In this document: positions 47,549 to 60,332 of the stretch, in pieces | How the letters are laid out: each line of letters begins with the position of its first letter | Numbering within the stretch: the first letter of the stretch is position 1 | From: Rhyacophila brunnea | Lineage: Eukaryota > Arthropoda > Insecta > Trichoptera > Rhyacophilidae | Direction of reading: 5' to 3' | Assembly (NCBI GenBank): GCA_022495005.1 | Contig: JAGYXB010000612.1 | Location: 744,001-808,000 of the forward strand | DNA length: 64,000 nt | Made by a program: the position numbers and the translations under genes | Notes under the pieces: model-generated | What the model was told of the DNA's origin: nothing | Seen by the model: the letters and a program-made list of their open reading frames with translations, nothing else | The model's database searches: none

Positions 47549-48474
47549 CAGTGGAACCTCAATTTTACTTGTTAGGAATTCATGTTTTCCTTTTATTTGC
47601 GTGTAGTTTCTGCAGTCCTGTTTTATGTTTTTATTTCCCGCAAATTACGTCTGATATACATATTACAAATTCAATTAAAAGTAATAATTAAATTTATATT
47701 AACAGATTCAATTACGTATGTATTTTAAGTTACAGAAGCTTAACCGTATTTCTTTTTATGAATATGCCTGCCGTCTAAGTGCTGACTCATATGCGCATTT
47801 CTTTTTTATAAATACGGCTGCAGTGTACAAGGCCAAATTTATACATTGCAGTCGGTGGGCGATCATTTACTTTATTTTTACTTTAGCCAGGGTGGGCACA
47901 CGGTATTTTTTACTATTCTCCGTTTCGGCCCAATTGTTAGCGTGTTCGCTCATTTAAAAACAATAAGGTAACGCACTCGGCTGGTCGTGATCGGCCGGAA
48001 GTCTGTCACTGGACACATTTAAAAATCAACAGGTTTTGTTCATATTGTTTACATCATTGTTACGTTTTTGATGATGAAGAAACCGAATCCTTCAATTCAA
48101 TTTCGTCTCTGTTCTGGCAGAACACACTAACTGGAGAATACTAGTTTTGAGTAATTTGACTTTGAAGTTTTTAAAATGGTCTATCATGTGAGTTTATTAT
48201 GTAATCGTAAAAAGGATGACTTTAAAATAAAGACTGTTTATTTATTAAGAAGGTTTCCAGACTGTAAAGTTTGAAATAAGTCACAATAAGTCACACATTT
48301 TTTTGAATTAGTGTCTTCTGCCAGAACAGTGACGATTTCTCATATTTATAAGCCAAAAATATGCACTATACTAATTTAAATGTTTCTTAATAAAAAAATA
48401 ATTTAATATTTTTTCCTGTTATTTAGATTGTTTTTTGCCAGTCCCTTGAAAAACATTAAATCAAGATTTCACTG
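47549..48474 (+). mobile_element. pogo-like TIR element with nested MITE
   Basis: Ends CAGTGGAACCTCAATTTTAC and AAATCAAGATTTCACTG, TA at both flanks (47547-47548, 48475-48476). No transposase seen; contains the MITE 48109-48329. Confidence 0.65.
48109..48329 (-). mobile_element. MITE with CTGTTCTGGCAGAA ends, copy 2
   Basis: Reverse-complement copy of 43129-43373 (~90 percent), nested in the pogo-like element 47549-48474. Confidence 0.82.
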
Positions 48475-48926
48475 TATATAATATTACCCTTTAATTTAGA
48501 TTTTAGATGAATAATGTCTTACACTAGGCACTTATTTGTAACTTTCTTCAACTGCAGTTCACGTGCAAATGATAATAAAGTCACCTGTAATATTATCCAC
48601 TGAGAAATGTTATCTCAACCATTACATAAAAGTATTTCCTACACGACACCAGATTTTTACTTCCTTATTTGCTTTATTTACTTAATTACGTTCAACATTA
48701 TTTACTACATTACATATATTTAAATCTCTAAATAATACTTTATACAGTAGTCATTGTCTAATTATTAGATCAGTGATTCCCAACCGGGTTCCGCGAGCAG
48801 TGTCAGGGGCTCTGCTATCATTCGCATAAACTTTTTGGTAAATGAGTAAAAGAAGGGTTAACATGACCTATGGTCAGTACAAAGATCGCAGTTGCAGTTT
48901 AATAAATTTGCATTGAGAGACTTCGC

Positions 48927-49355
48927 TTGAGAGGCAAGCAATCTAATAGTACACAGAAAAAGATACAGGTAAAATTTCGCTGGCTAGTTGAAGCTGCCAA
49001 TAACTGCCGTATTTACTCTGAGTACCGAACTGGAAAGCATCTACCACGTATCTACAACTCTGTCATTCTTGATAGTATTGACATGTGTGTCCCTGATAAC
49101 TATCTTAGAAATCGGGAGCATCAGTTGTTTGTTCTCCCAAGGAGCAGAACTAACCTGCCATTGGTGATGCCAATTGAGAGGGCAATAACTCTGTTCATCC
49201 AAATCGCTTCAGATGTTGATATATTCCACCTACTGTTACACCCCCGAATGGTCCCCATTTGGGGATGTTTCCTCTGGGTATCTAGAGGCTTGAACCAAAA
49301 TTCCTGCCATTTCCCATACATTAATCTTAGCATATTTTATTTAAAAATAAACTAG
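48927..49355 (+). other. repeated coding-like segment of unknown origin, copy 2
   Basis: 142-codon open frame with CRIYSEYRTGKHLPRIYNSV, FVLPRSRTNLPLVMPIER and IASDVDIF. A hAT-like end CAGTGATTCCCAACCGGGTT is at 48773. Probably part of an unrecognised transposon; not a host gene I can name. Confidence 0.4.
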
Positions 49356-49659
49356 CATCAGTAATTGATTTAACCGCATTTATCATAAGCAGTATTTAGA
49401 TAAAAGTATTAAAATCATTTTTCTTATATTTATAAGTCAATTTTTAAATTTGTCCGCATGTCATTGACTAAATAATTAAATGTCCTTCAGCCTGTTTTGC
49501 GAGCGGCCATTGCTTATTTGTGGGGGGGAAGGGCATTCTTGCCTAAAAAATTTATTTTAATTATTTTAAATTTGCCATTAAATTTACACGCGATGGTTGA
49601 AATTTGAACGATATCTGTGCATGCGCAGTAAGAATATAGTGGCAAACCCGGCGGAAAAA

Positions 49660-49872
49660 ATATGAACTACACCGTGCAGAGCATTTTGATGTTTACCGAT
49701 TTTTACAACCTCTCCGAACCGAAAATATCACCACACGCGTCTCACTTACGATTGAAGAATAAGATTGGCGAGACAGTCGGCACTTTTACGTGTAAACAGT
49801 TATCATCGCAATAGTTTAATTTATACACTATTGGTGCCAGTAAATCCATGCACATGTACAGGTGCTATAACA
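49660..49872 (+). repeat. dispersed repeat (GAATGAGATTGGAGAGA), copy 3
   Basis: TACGATTGAAGAATAAGATT, TACGTGTAAACAGTTATC and TAAATCCATGCACATGTACA. Short related pieces also at 490-550 and 26850-26915. Confidence 0.7.
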
Positions 49873-49879
49873 ATATATT

Positions 49880-51040
49880 GGTTTATTGTTACAACATAAT
49901 AATTTCTATGTGAAAGTTTTGCACTATTTCATAGGAATCGGTTTTAGGAACCTAGATTTCCCATTGTCATTTTTATAAATAGATAATTCTCAACTAAGAA
50001 TGCTCTCATTTTTGTGAAATATTCATGTATTTCATGTTGTATCATTAACAACAATTTACAATTAGGCAGAGACAAATATTTTTAGTTTCACTATCTCGTG
50101 TGAACAGCAAGTTTTAAAAAAAAGTAAACAAAACTCGCATGCTTGAAAAGAAATCTTATCACTGGCAACTTGCCCACCATCATAATACCTATTCTAATTT
50201 TAAAATAGATTTACTCCTTGTGTGTTGCCATGTTATTGAAATAAAAGCTTTCCCTGTTCACACACAACAGACTTTTACATTACCTACCTATGTTATTTTA
50301 AGTGCCATTGTCAACGCTTCACGATGGTGTGGACTGATACATCTCCGCATGTCTCAGTCTAAGCTGCCCTCGTTATTGACTACAATATCCAGCCACCGCT
50401 GTGAACTTCTCAGAAGGGAAATAATAACTTACTTTTGGGTTTCTTATTCCACATGTGTAGCCCCATAATATATTCCGCTTAGTAGCGAAAATGTTAATTT
50501 AGGTACCTTTTTGTTATTAAATCTCAAAATTTGTTATCTGAATAATCTTTTCTATTTCTCCTTCCTCATAATACTTCTACATTCGAAATAATAATTCTGC
50601 TTCCTCATAGCTTTATGCATTTTAATGTTAATAAAACTCAATGGGCGCAAGAAATGTAAAGCGGAGAAAGTGAATATGGAGGAAGGGTTTTAGTTCCAGA
50701 ATCGACCGTGGTGACATAGAAGACTTGATATAGAAGTCGCACTGTACGTATAAGTTTGTATTACGCAAGGGGCCAATTTTTTTTACTGCTCAGGGCGCTA
50801 AAAATTTTGATACACTCCTGCATTGGATCATAGTAGATATAGTTTGAAATTTATTATGCATGTGACCACATATTGGATTGTAGATATACAAAGAAATTGG
50901 TACTGTGCAGAGAGTAATACCTACCATTTTTTTGAATTTAGAATGTGCTTGATAGAAAATTCAGGATATTTTTAGTATAGTTCGTTGAATTTGGCAACTA
51001 AAAAAAACTTTAAATTATTATTCTCTGTGTGTGTTATTTA
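49880..51040. other. intergenic, nothing recognised
   Basis: No coding or repeat signal that I can support. Confidence 0.4.
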
Positions 51041-51050
51041 TGGGTAGTAA

Positions 51051-51729
51051 GATACCCGGGGTTCCAGCGGCTAGCTCAGGTGTCCATCGAACCCCGGATT
51101 CACAAAAAATAAAAAGAGTTAAACGATTGGAGTGTAAATAAAACACGGCCTTTCGTGCTCGTAACATGGTCTTCTTATATTTTCTTAATTTTTAGTTTTA
51201 CAAATTATATTTGGGATTTTTACAGTTGTAGTCGTCAGGTCCGTACGATTTGAAAACCAGATGATTACTAACTTTCTTTCTCTTTTTTAAATTTCGCGTA
51301 CCCACGCCGTCCAGCAAAAAGGACTCCCGTGATTGGCCAAATTTCATCGCGTGATGCTTTTGATTTGACGAATCACGAGGACCACCCCGGCGCAGGCGCG
51401 TGGAAATTTTAACGTTGCCGGCAAGCGCGGCAAAATTTATTATATAAGAATACTTATATTTAGTCTTAAAATTATCTCTCTCATCCATCATCATTTATAC
51501 TTTTTTAAGTCAAATTAAATTTATCTTAATTATCCTCCGCCCAGTATATGATTTTCACACACCGGACGAAGGCCTTTACTTATGAATAAAAAAAATTACG
51601 TAGTTGAACAAGGAATCAGATTAGATGTTTTATGAAGCCGTTTCTAGAGGTCAGGGGTACGTTTCGACTTATGACTACTAAATGATTATTTTACACCGGG
51701 AGAAGCCTGCCTGTAACAGGGGTGTATCA
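51051..51729 (-). mobile_element. 636-bp non-coding element, copy 2
   Basis: Reverse complement of 21051-21686 (~85 percent) with a ~40-bp extra stretch near 51600-51640. Confidence 0.78.
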
Positions 51730-52242
51730 GTAGGTAATGGAACTTTTTTTAATCATGCTTAATAATAATATGTGCACATGCCATTTCTTCTTGAATGCGT
51801 GAATTAAGCAGGGCTAATGTGATTATTGTTAGGATTGCTATTGTTGACTGAATTGAGCTCGCTTGCTCAGACTATGTCTTGTTTCATGCTAAAAACAAAT
51901 GACCGTCATGGTACTTAATGTGATATGTTTATAGGTGCATTCAATGTACTGTTTGGGAATAAAAAAGAAAATAGCAGCCTACTAACTATTGATGTCATGC
52001 TTTAGTTACATACCATTTCTTATTTACAAAAAATGTAGGTACTTACTGTTTTCCGATCTTACGTGATTGTTCATTCAAATAAGTTTGTTTACTATATAAA
52101 AACTTGTTTGTGATAGGTACCAAGATGTTTTTATCTAAAATCGCCCCTGGTAAATAAATCTAAGATTACAAATTGGTGTTAATTTGGTTATGAACTAATC
52201 TACAATATAAAATGACTTCAATCATTTTTTTAGCTTTATTTT

Positions 52243-52413
52243 AGACCTACAAACTTATCTGGAGAATGGCCAAAAATGGAACTACGAATAACCATAGAAC
52301 GCCATATTGAAAAACGTCATTCGAATGTCAGATTTTGTCCAGTTACTAGTCTTGTTTGGGTAGTTTTCGACATTGGCTCCCTCATTTCATTCTCCAGATA
52401 AGTTTGTAGGTCT
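52243..52413. mobile_element. 171-bp MITE upstream of PRIM2-like gene
   Basis: Perfect 26-bp inverted ends, 52243-52268 (AGACCTACAAACTTATCTGG...) and 52388-52413. No clear target duplication. Lies 195 bp before the start codon. Confidence 0.82.
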
Positions 52414-52608
52414 GTAATATTAAAATTTGTATTATTATAAAATATGTAAAATAATAATTACCCACATAAATTGAAAAATTATATTTTATTTAGTATATAA
52501 AATCATAATACTTGAACCATTGCAGTTCTGGCAATTTTTTGCAGCTGTCAAAATCAAATGTCAACATGTTTTTAGTAATCGAACGAATTTCAAAATATCT
52601 CTTATAAA

Positions 52609-53892
52609 ATGTCTTACTTCTATCTAAAACCGTTACAAGGAACGGTTTCATTGCATTTATTAGAAGAATGTGTTTATCAAAGATGGGGATATTTTCAAAA
52701 TAACAATGGCATTCCATCTGTAAACTTTTGCCAATATGTCTGTGAAGACAGCACCTACGATAACATTGGACATTTCATGTTGAGCCTTCTCGCGAGTTTA
52801 TCTGGAGACAAAAATCTAATGGACGTCGTTATAAAAAGCGAAGAGGAATTGTTTATGCGCAGAATCAATTCAGCAAAAACAAATGACCTGAGATTGTTGT
52901 CTAAATCAATTTTAAAAGCTCTGAAACCGTTATGCGTTTCAAAAACGGACCAAAGAACTTACCTAGACGCTTTAAGTATATTATGTAAGAATCTATTGAT
53001 AAAACACTTGGCTGAACACATAACTGACAAAGAACATAGAGATATTTGTGAATTTTATCACATATCGGTTCATTTTACTTTATGTTTTCCATTAGTCGCT
53101 AAAAGGCTCGTCAATATTGACAATGGCATCGCAAGGATTCCATGCGGTCTGTGGAAATACTTTTTAAGATTGATATATCGGTCGCATCTTAATTCCAGAT
53201 ATAATTCGAAAACTGATAACAGGACAAACATTGACCCGAGGTGGAAAGAAATTATTTTTAAACTGAGACAAGATCTTACGTTTGCAACAGGAAGTTCTAC
53301 TATTAAACTATTGTCTTGTAAGGAGGTTGATAAACAATCAGCCCTGTTTCCCCTGTGCATGAAAACTTTACATACAACTCTACGTAACAAACACAGATTA
53401 TCACACGACGAAAGGTTCAGATACAGCCTTTATTTGAAAGACATAGGGATGCCTGTTCAACAAGCGATTTACTTTTGGCAAAACGAGTACACCAGGACAA
53501 GTAACGGAAACTCAACTTGCACTCATATATGGCCGAAAGACGGGAACAAGTACATTTACGGAATACGACACATGTACGGACTGGAAGGATCCCGTAAAAA
53601 ATACTGTATGTCTGGCTGTCAGACAATACAATCTAGGAGTTCTTCGGAAGGTGGATGTCCATTTAAACACTTTGATGTCGACATTTTAAAGAGTATGATC
53701 GATCCTGTTATCACCAATGATATGTGGAAAGAAATATTGTCTAAAAGAGACTCTGGGAAAAGTACCGATGCATGTTCATTGTATAAAAATTTTCTTATAT
53801 CAAATATTAGAGATAATTTTGAATTCAGCAAAACTAATAACAAACCTCTTTCTCCTGTGAATTATTATGAGGAAATGAATTCTATTGTGTAA
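52609..53892 (+). CDS. PRIM2: DNA primase large subunit (p58) homologue, single exon
   Basis: Intact 427-codon open frame. The family subunit pairs with the PRIM1 catalytic subunit and DNA polymerase alpha to make RNA-DNA primers; its C-terminal domain holds a 4Fe-4S cluster. The match is clear from FPLCMKTLHTTLRNKHRLSH (~247-266), the YSLYLKDIGMPVQQAIYFW block, IRHMYGLEGSRKKYC and GGCPFKHFD. Candidate cluster ligands Cys250, Cys333, Cys350, Cys389 have gaps 83/17/39, close to the human 80/17/40. The N-terminus starts directly at the conserved FYLKP...VSL helix, ~28 residues later than in human; an in-frame stop lies at 52576-52578, so no upstream extension in this exon. The C-terminal tail beyond the Fe-S domain is short. 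No introns, no frameshift. It could be the resident gene or an old retrocopy under selection; no poly(A) tract marks a recent copy. Its neighbour gene B is divergent, 6.2 kb away. Confidence 0.9.
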   Translation: MSYFYLKPLQGTVSLHLLEECVYQRWGYFQNNNGIPSVNFCQYVCEDSTYDNIGHFMLSLLASLSGDKNLMDVVIKSEEELFMRRINSAKTNDLRLLSKSILKALKPLCVSKTDQRTYLDALSILCKNLLIKHLAEHITDKEHRDICEFYHISVHFTLCFPLVAKRLVNIDNGIARIPCGLWKYFLRLIYRSHLNSRYNSKTDNRTNIDPRWKEIIFKLRQDLTFATGSSTIKLLSCKEVDKQSALFPLCMKTLHTTLRNKHRLSHDERFRYSLYLKDIGMPVQQAIYFWQNEYTRTSNGNSTCTHIWPKDGNKYIYGIRHMYGLEGSRKKYCMSGCQTIQSRSSSEGGCPFKHFDVDILKSMIDPVITNDMWKEILSKRDSGKSTDACSLYKNFLISNIRDNFEFSKTNNKPLSPVNYYEEMNSIV

Positions 53893-56800
53893 TAATATTT
53901 TTGCATAATCAAAACAACTCATCGATGAGTCAATCAATCAGACACGGCAACAATTGGATGAATAGAAACCATGTTGACCCGTAGTCAATACTAGATGTTT
54001 ATTTAACATTTACCTTGACTTTTTAAAAATAATTTGCTTAGTATGGGAATTTCGGGTGATACATGAATAGTACAAGTTAATTGATTATATGAAAATCTCC
54101 ACTTCGAGGTGTTAAAACTTTGTATTATGTCAAATACTGTTATTTTGTCCCTAACCCATTTTTTCGGATTTATGCGAGTTATACCCAACATGTATCTCTA
54201 CATTCCGAGTTGGTCTTTAGACTATATTAATTATGTCAATCAGTTTTGTTAACTTCCTTACTAATTTAATTCTTTTTTGATTCCCGCGCATTATACTCGA
54301 CATGCATCTCTCCATACCGAGTTGTCTTACTCTTAGTTTTTGATCATCTTGAATTTTAAAGTCAATGTTTTGCACCCATACATTAGGTTAGATTCGGTGC
54401 TCTTGATATTGATTATACATGCATAATATTGAATATGTACCTGATTGTTATGTTCGATTTAATATTATGTGGCGTCTATCTTGAAAAGTATGTCTTTATA
54501 ATGAATTTTTTTCCAAAGCATAATATTATTTTAAGAAATATAACCATATTATATTATGATTTACTCCAATGTTTATAAAATTGTAAAATAGCATTAAGTT
54601 ATCAAATAAGTCATAATAATATATTTAATTGAATTCCATTTCACAATCGGACTCTTCTATCGGCTGTATACGATTGTCCGATTAATAAGAAAAACATAAA
54701 ACTTTACAATATTAATTGTAGACTGTTAACAGTCTTGTGAAATATGTGAAAAAAAATCTAGTTTTTGTAATGATTGTAAAATAATAATAACATTACAATA
54801 ATGTACTATGTAAGACATATCCCAAACATTGTGGCAATATATATCCTATCTGACATTTTGCGCGAATTAGTTGCTTATCAGTGTCATACATATTTTGCAA
54901 TCAGCGGCGGCTGGTCTAACATCATGCAAGTGCACCGCACTGCTTGCATTGCTATGAAGCATCGTTCAACATCGTAAATCATATTTTTTCTTCATAGGTT
55001 TTTAATATTATCGCTCACTTATTGTAATGGAAACCACAAACCGATGTGCCCACATTCCCAATCGGCGATAATACAGGCACTATGCACCGTGTACGTCATC
55101 CTCGCTGAAATCGTTTGCGCTCCGCCAATAATTTTGTTTACTTAAAATGAACCCAAAGCTTAGTATTAACTAAAGCCATTATAAAACAACTTAAACCGTG
55201 CTAATCATTTACGCCATGCGTAACTTCCAGAATATCGAGCTTTGACCGGGTAAAATGACATCATATTGTTCTGAGTAGAGAGCAATTACAGATTTGAATT
55301 ATGGTTTGTTATTATAGACTTCACGCTCAAATTATGTTTAGTATCATATTTAGCAATCTCGTATGTAAAATGCCTGTTAAACTAAATACAATAGAATTCA
55401 TTATTTTATAAATTTAAAATGGATAAGAAATATAATAGAATGTCGGTAAGATATTTTGATTTATGTGTACTGCAAATTAAATCAATGAAGATAAAAATAA
55501 TTTTGGTACCTACCGCATTTCTGGAAAATTAATATTTCATTATCATGTGTGTTGACTAAATGCGAAATGTTGTCGGTTATTTATAATAGGTATAGAAAAT
55601 TATTAATTCATGAATTCTAGTGATAAGCTAATAAATCTTAATACTATTTCACAAAGTGCAGTTTCATAATAATCATTATTCATACAGTGTACAAATTGCT
55701 AAAAATAATTTACTTATATAGAATAAGATGGCTTACGTTAAAAGTAAGAGGTATTTATCTACTATAAGAGATGCAATCGTTTCTTAAAACAAATCCAATA
55801 AAGATTTAAGTAACTCGCAACATGTTTTATTAAAAATATAAAATATACAGGTAATTTCCCAAATGTCAATAACGTTTTGTCAAATCAAAAATAACGCCGA
55901 ATTGATTTCATTTTTCAATAAGGTAGGTTTCCAGCGCACCCTCAAAAATTACAATCCAAAAAATCACCGGCCGACACTGATTGCAATTGGTCGTATTTGC
56001 CCAAAGAGTGTCTTATCGGGCTTATCTGTATTGTATAAGAATTAAGATCGAATAATACATTATTTCAAATTACAAAAATTATATTTGTATAAAATGAATT
56101 ATTAAATCAGTTTTTGGTAGATAAGCCGTATTGCCAGAATGAAGAATTAATTTTATTCTATTATTATCTAGGACATATCGAGGGCTCAGTGTCAAACAAC
56201 ACTATCTACATAAGTGCAACTTTACAGGAGAGCCAAAAATCGTTATTTTAGATTCTTGTAACTCAACAAGGGAAATGTTGATTTAAAACCTAATGTTAAT
56301 ATTTTATAATTTATTGTGTATTGTACGTTTATCTTGCTTATGACGATGTTAAAATTTATAGGGATAGTTTTTAAAAAATATGAAAACAAGGGTAACTTAT
56401 GTAGTTAGCGTTAAACTTTACTGACGATTTAATAAGAAATTAGAAAAGATTGACATAACGTTGTTTGACTATCATGTAGCCATAAATGTAAAATAACGTT
56501 ATCTCAAAAAAAAAAAAAAAAACACTTTTTTGTAGATAACGTTGTCTGACTTTAAGCACTCGATATGTAATGAATACTTGATTATTGTACCTATATTAAT
56601 TAATGAATTTACTAAGATGTGTAGGTATTGTTAAGCATTTATATTATTATCAAACAGAGGCTGCCATGATGCACTTTTGACCAGTGGATCATGGACTCAA
56701 ATCACATTGGTATTTGTATTCAGAACCAGGGTGAGGGGCTGACAATGAACCTTTATAGGTATATTCTTCATTACAGAATATGCTAGAACCATCATACCTT

Positions 56801-59035
56801 AGCTACGATTTTATAGCGCTGTATGCAGTGTTGAGCACTATTATAGGGGTCCGTAGTTTCCCCAGATCACCGTTATAATGTCCGTAGCCAAGATATAATG
56901 GTAAGGTTATAGACATCATCGCCAATTAGGCAACAGTGAAAAATTGTTTCGAGATCTTTACTTAATGAAATTCTTGTTGAAATATTGTCATTTATAAAAA
57001 GTATTTTCTTCTGAAATAATTAATTGAAAACTACCATTTCTGCTGATAATCAACCTTAGCTTTTTTTTGAATTGGGATTTGATGATCTCTAAATCTAAAT
57101 AATGATTTAGGTCTTATGGGTAATTACATATTTTGGTTTATTGTTGTATGCATAATAAATACTTTTTACAATTAATTTTAATCTTTTATACAATAATAAT
57201 ATTATAATCCTCACTAATTTATTGTGATACTAATCTTTTAAATCCTCACAGAAATTTTGTAAGTGAGAATGGACCATTTTATTACATCCTAATAATTACT
57301 TCCATGTTAGGTAAATGTTTTCTTTCGCATAATAATTTGATGAGTTTAATAATCTTATTTATCTACGCAAAAAAGTGGTGAATATTAAATTTGGGACCAT
57401 AACTTTTTTCATAAACTTTACTGCTCAGAACACAATAGAAAAATTAGAGGGAATGTTGCCTACCTGTTACATTATTTTTGTATACTTCTACGTTTTACAT
57501 TATTATTAAAATAAACAGATTATTACTGACAAATAATAAATTGTTTTATTACCATCACAAAATATCCTTCCAATGTATACATACTTGCTATTTTCAAAGC
57601 CATTGGTTGTAATAAACTACATAATATTATATTTAAATATCTATACCTAAACGACTTGAAAAAACAATTATTTTTATTACATTTTTCACAATTGATTAAT
57701 GTTCTTCTAGCTTCAAAAGATTACCAAAAATATATTTTTAAAAATATCATTTTAGTCTGTCGTTCTAGATTTAAATTTCGCGCGACATTCGTAGCCGGCG
57801 AAATTCTAGAACATTCCATTTCAATAAAAAGAGCTTTTTAGACATTATTGTGCAATTTATTGAATAAAATTACATTTAGACCGATGTATTAATTTATTGG
57901 GAATAATTTTACAAATTCCCAGCTCTGACAGTGGAGGAAAATGCAGGAAAAACTTATGAAAATAAAAATATATATTTCTTGAAAAGTTTCGCTAATATTG
58001 TTTTTCTCACTCATGCTAATATAATCGGTATGTAGTTGTCTCCTTTCGGTTTTCATCTGGTGGTAACTCGAGGAACTAAAAGAACACTCTTATTCAATAC
58101 AATAAAAAAATTCGTTTCTTTACATACTGTGTATCTTGAAACTGTAAGTTACTGTGTCTCGTTTATACTCGTGGTATTTAGTATTGTATTTCTCTTTTTA
58201 CTCACAATATTCGGGTCTCGTGACCGGTCTTGACTAAACGGATGATGCAATTTTGACGGTCATTTTCAAATGATACCACTGCTCGGAGGCAACTTCATAC
58301 TACATTTTCATATACTTTCAGACGTCATTCTTTCCCAGACATTCAAGTTATAAAGTGCGTTTGATAATAAATTTATTTCCTGAATTTTCAACTATATTGA
58401 CAGCTGATTTCATTGTTAGATGAATAAAGAATTCATACGTTTTCTGAAAACGGAGATAATACTCGCACAATATAATATTGGGTGTTCGATAAAAATATAA
58501 CGATATCGTTAGTAAACAATATTCTGACTTTCTTTTTGTTTAAAGAAAATAATTATTGTACAGTAACAAGTGCATATTAACCTATTACATTAACAGGCTT
58601 TCAAAATAATTATAACTGATAATAATTCTGTTATCAATAGATAAACAGTTGTTACACAGAAGTCGTGTTTGATTATATTAATAATAATAAAATACTTATA
58701 ATTAAAACACTTAAAATTAATAACTATTGTGAAATATTATCGATAAGTGAGTTAAATATTCTTCATCTGAATATATTAATAACACCAGAGGCGTGCACAC
58801 TGGCTTTCTCAAGGGGATCGGTTGTAGTTAACATGATTGGCCAATCGCAAGTTTCCCAAACAAACAATCAAAATATTTCAATTCAAAATCTCAAAGGAAA
58901 GCACTATCACTGTTGTAAGGTCACAAAAAAGTATAGTGGGATTTTTAAACAAAATTACTTTCTTTGTAATTCTACATTTTATATGCGAGGCCTGACAACA
59001 ACCAGAAAAATGTAAGTTTTTTTTATTTATTTTAT
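53893..59035. other. AT-rich intergenic region downstream of PRIM2-like gene
   Basis: Long AT-rich stretch with low-complexity runs. The open frame 58665-59015 (116 codons, ending near a GTAAGT) matches nothing I know. No gene called. Confidence 0.4.
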
Positions 59036-59059
59036 TATTAGGCATAACATATTATTTTA

Positions 59060-59343
59060 GGTAATTGTGCCGCAGAGGTGGACACGAGGTTATATATATT
59101 GTTTTTACGAAAACAGTTTATTCCATGTAGACAATTATAATAAATTCCTTTTTCTGTCGGCGCACCGGCTTTTCGATCCAATAATCGTTAATTGAAAATT
59201 TGAAATTTTCATACTTTTTGATGTACCATTATCATAAACTATGATTATATGAGGTAATATTAGGTTGGGGTAGGTTAGGTTAGGTTTGGTTTGGTCTAAA
59301 AAAAATGTTTAAAATCTCATGTCCACCTCTGCGGCACATCTAC
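59060..59343 (-). mobile_element. TIR family (GTGCCGCAGAGGTGGACA), copy 2
   Basis: 284 bp, inverted relative to copy 1, perfect 9-bp duplication ATTATTTTA at 59051-59059 and 59344-59352. Confidence 0.85.
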
Positions 59344-59399
59344 ATTATTTTATAACACCATTTTTTCATACTTCCTGATTTATCATCCAATTTGGTTTC

Positions 59400-59580
59400 C
59401 GAGCGGCTTACGCATCTGCCTATATTCTATATTGTGGTACCTACCCAGGTTCATATATTGGGTCTGGCAAATGCACATGTTGTTTTTTCAATGTATGTTT
59501 AGGAGTCAGAGTATGAACTTGATAGGTTGAGCAAGTGGCTAACATCAATTAAGTAGGTATCTTATAAAAACAAAAATCTG
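59400..59580 (+). mobile_element. SINE family 1
   Basis: Head GAGCGGCTTACGCATCTG, degenerate box B, GGGTCTGGCAAATGCACATG, tail TTGAGCAAGTGGCTAACATC. Confidence 0.65.
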
Positions 59581-59839
59581 TTTTGAAATTGAAACCTCGT
59601 TTAAAAAAATGCAGCATGTAGGCATGCCGAACGTTTTATCAATTTTAGCAGTGGTCGTTTTCATTACGTGGAACCCCACCCCCACCCCTCGAAAGGAGAT
59701 TTTCATGTGCGATTAGCGCCATTGTATGTTTAAACTTACTATAGAAATAATAGTTATGTTGCCAAGTTTATTTAGGATAATATTTAGATACTATTGTTAA
59801 AATACGCATAATTTATAAGATGGTACCTACTTACTTCCT

Positions 59840-60218
59840 CAGGGGCGGATTTACCACATAACTAAAGGGGCTATAGTCCAGGCCCTCCGGAAAACGAAAA
59901 ATATATGGCCGAAAAATACGTTGTTTTATTTTAGTAGTAGGTTCTAATATTTTATTATTCAATGCTGAATATACTAATGTATAATAATGTCTTATATAAA
60001 AATGGTAGATTATTTATTGAACTTAAATGCATAATTTTGAAAGCCCCTCTACAACATTCTAGAAAAAAATAGCTATTAAACTTCGATTAAATGATTTCAC
60101 AAACAAATAAGCAAGAGGAGTAAAATCAAAAATTAAAACACGTTTTAATATATTGGGTTTAATGGGGGGAGGCGCATTAGCCCGGGGCCCCTTCAAGCTT
60201 AACTTAAATCCGTCCCTG
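59840..60218 (+). mobile_element. hAT-type MITE (CAGGGGCGGATTTA)
   Basis: 379 bp, ends CAGGGGCGGATTTACC and TAAATCCGTCCCTG, perfect 8-bp duplication TACTTCCT at 59832-59839 and 60219-60226. A fragment of the same end is near 63645. Confidence 0.85.
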
Positions 60219-60332
60219 TACTTCCTACAACACAACCGCCACAGCATTTTAGTATATTACTACCTAATTATTATTATTTATTAAATTGTAATATTTTACA
60301 CAGGTAGAATAGTGTCACATTCTTATAGCAGT

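Noticed and set aside
21251..51494. Similar open frames at 21251-21538 and 51198-51494
   Set aside because: Both are chance frames in the two copies of the 636-bp non-coding element; frame ends differ and the element shows no coding constraint.
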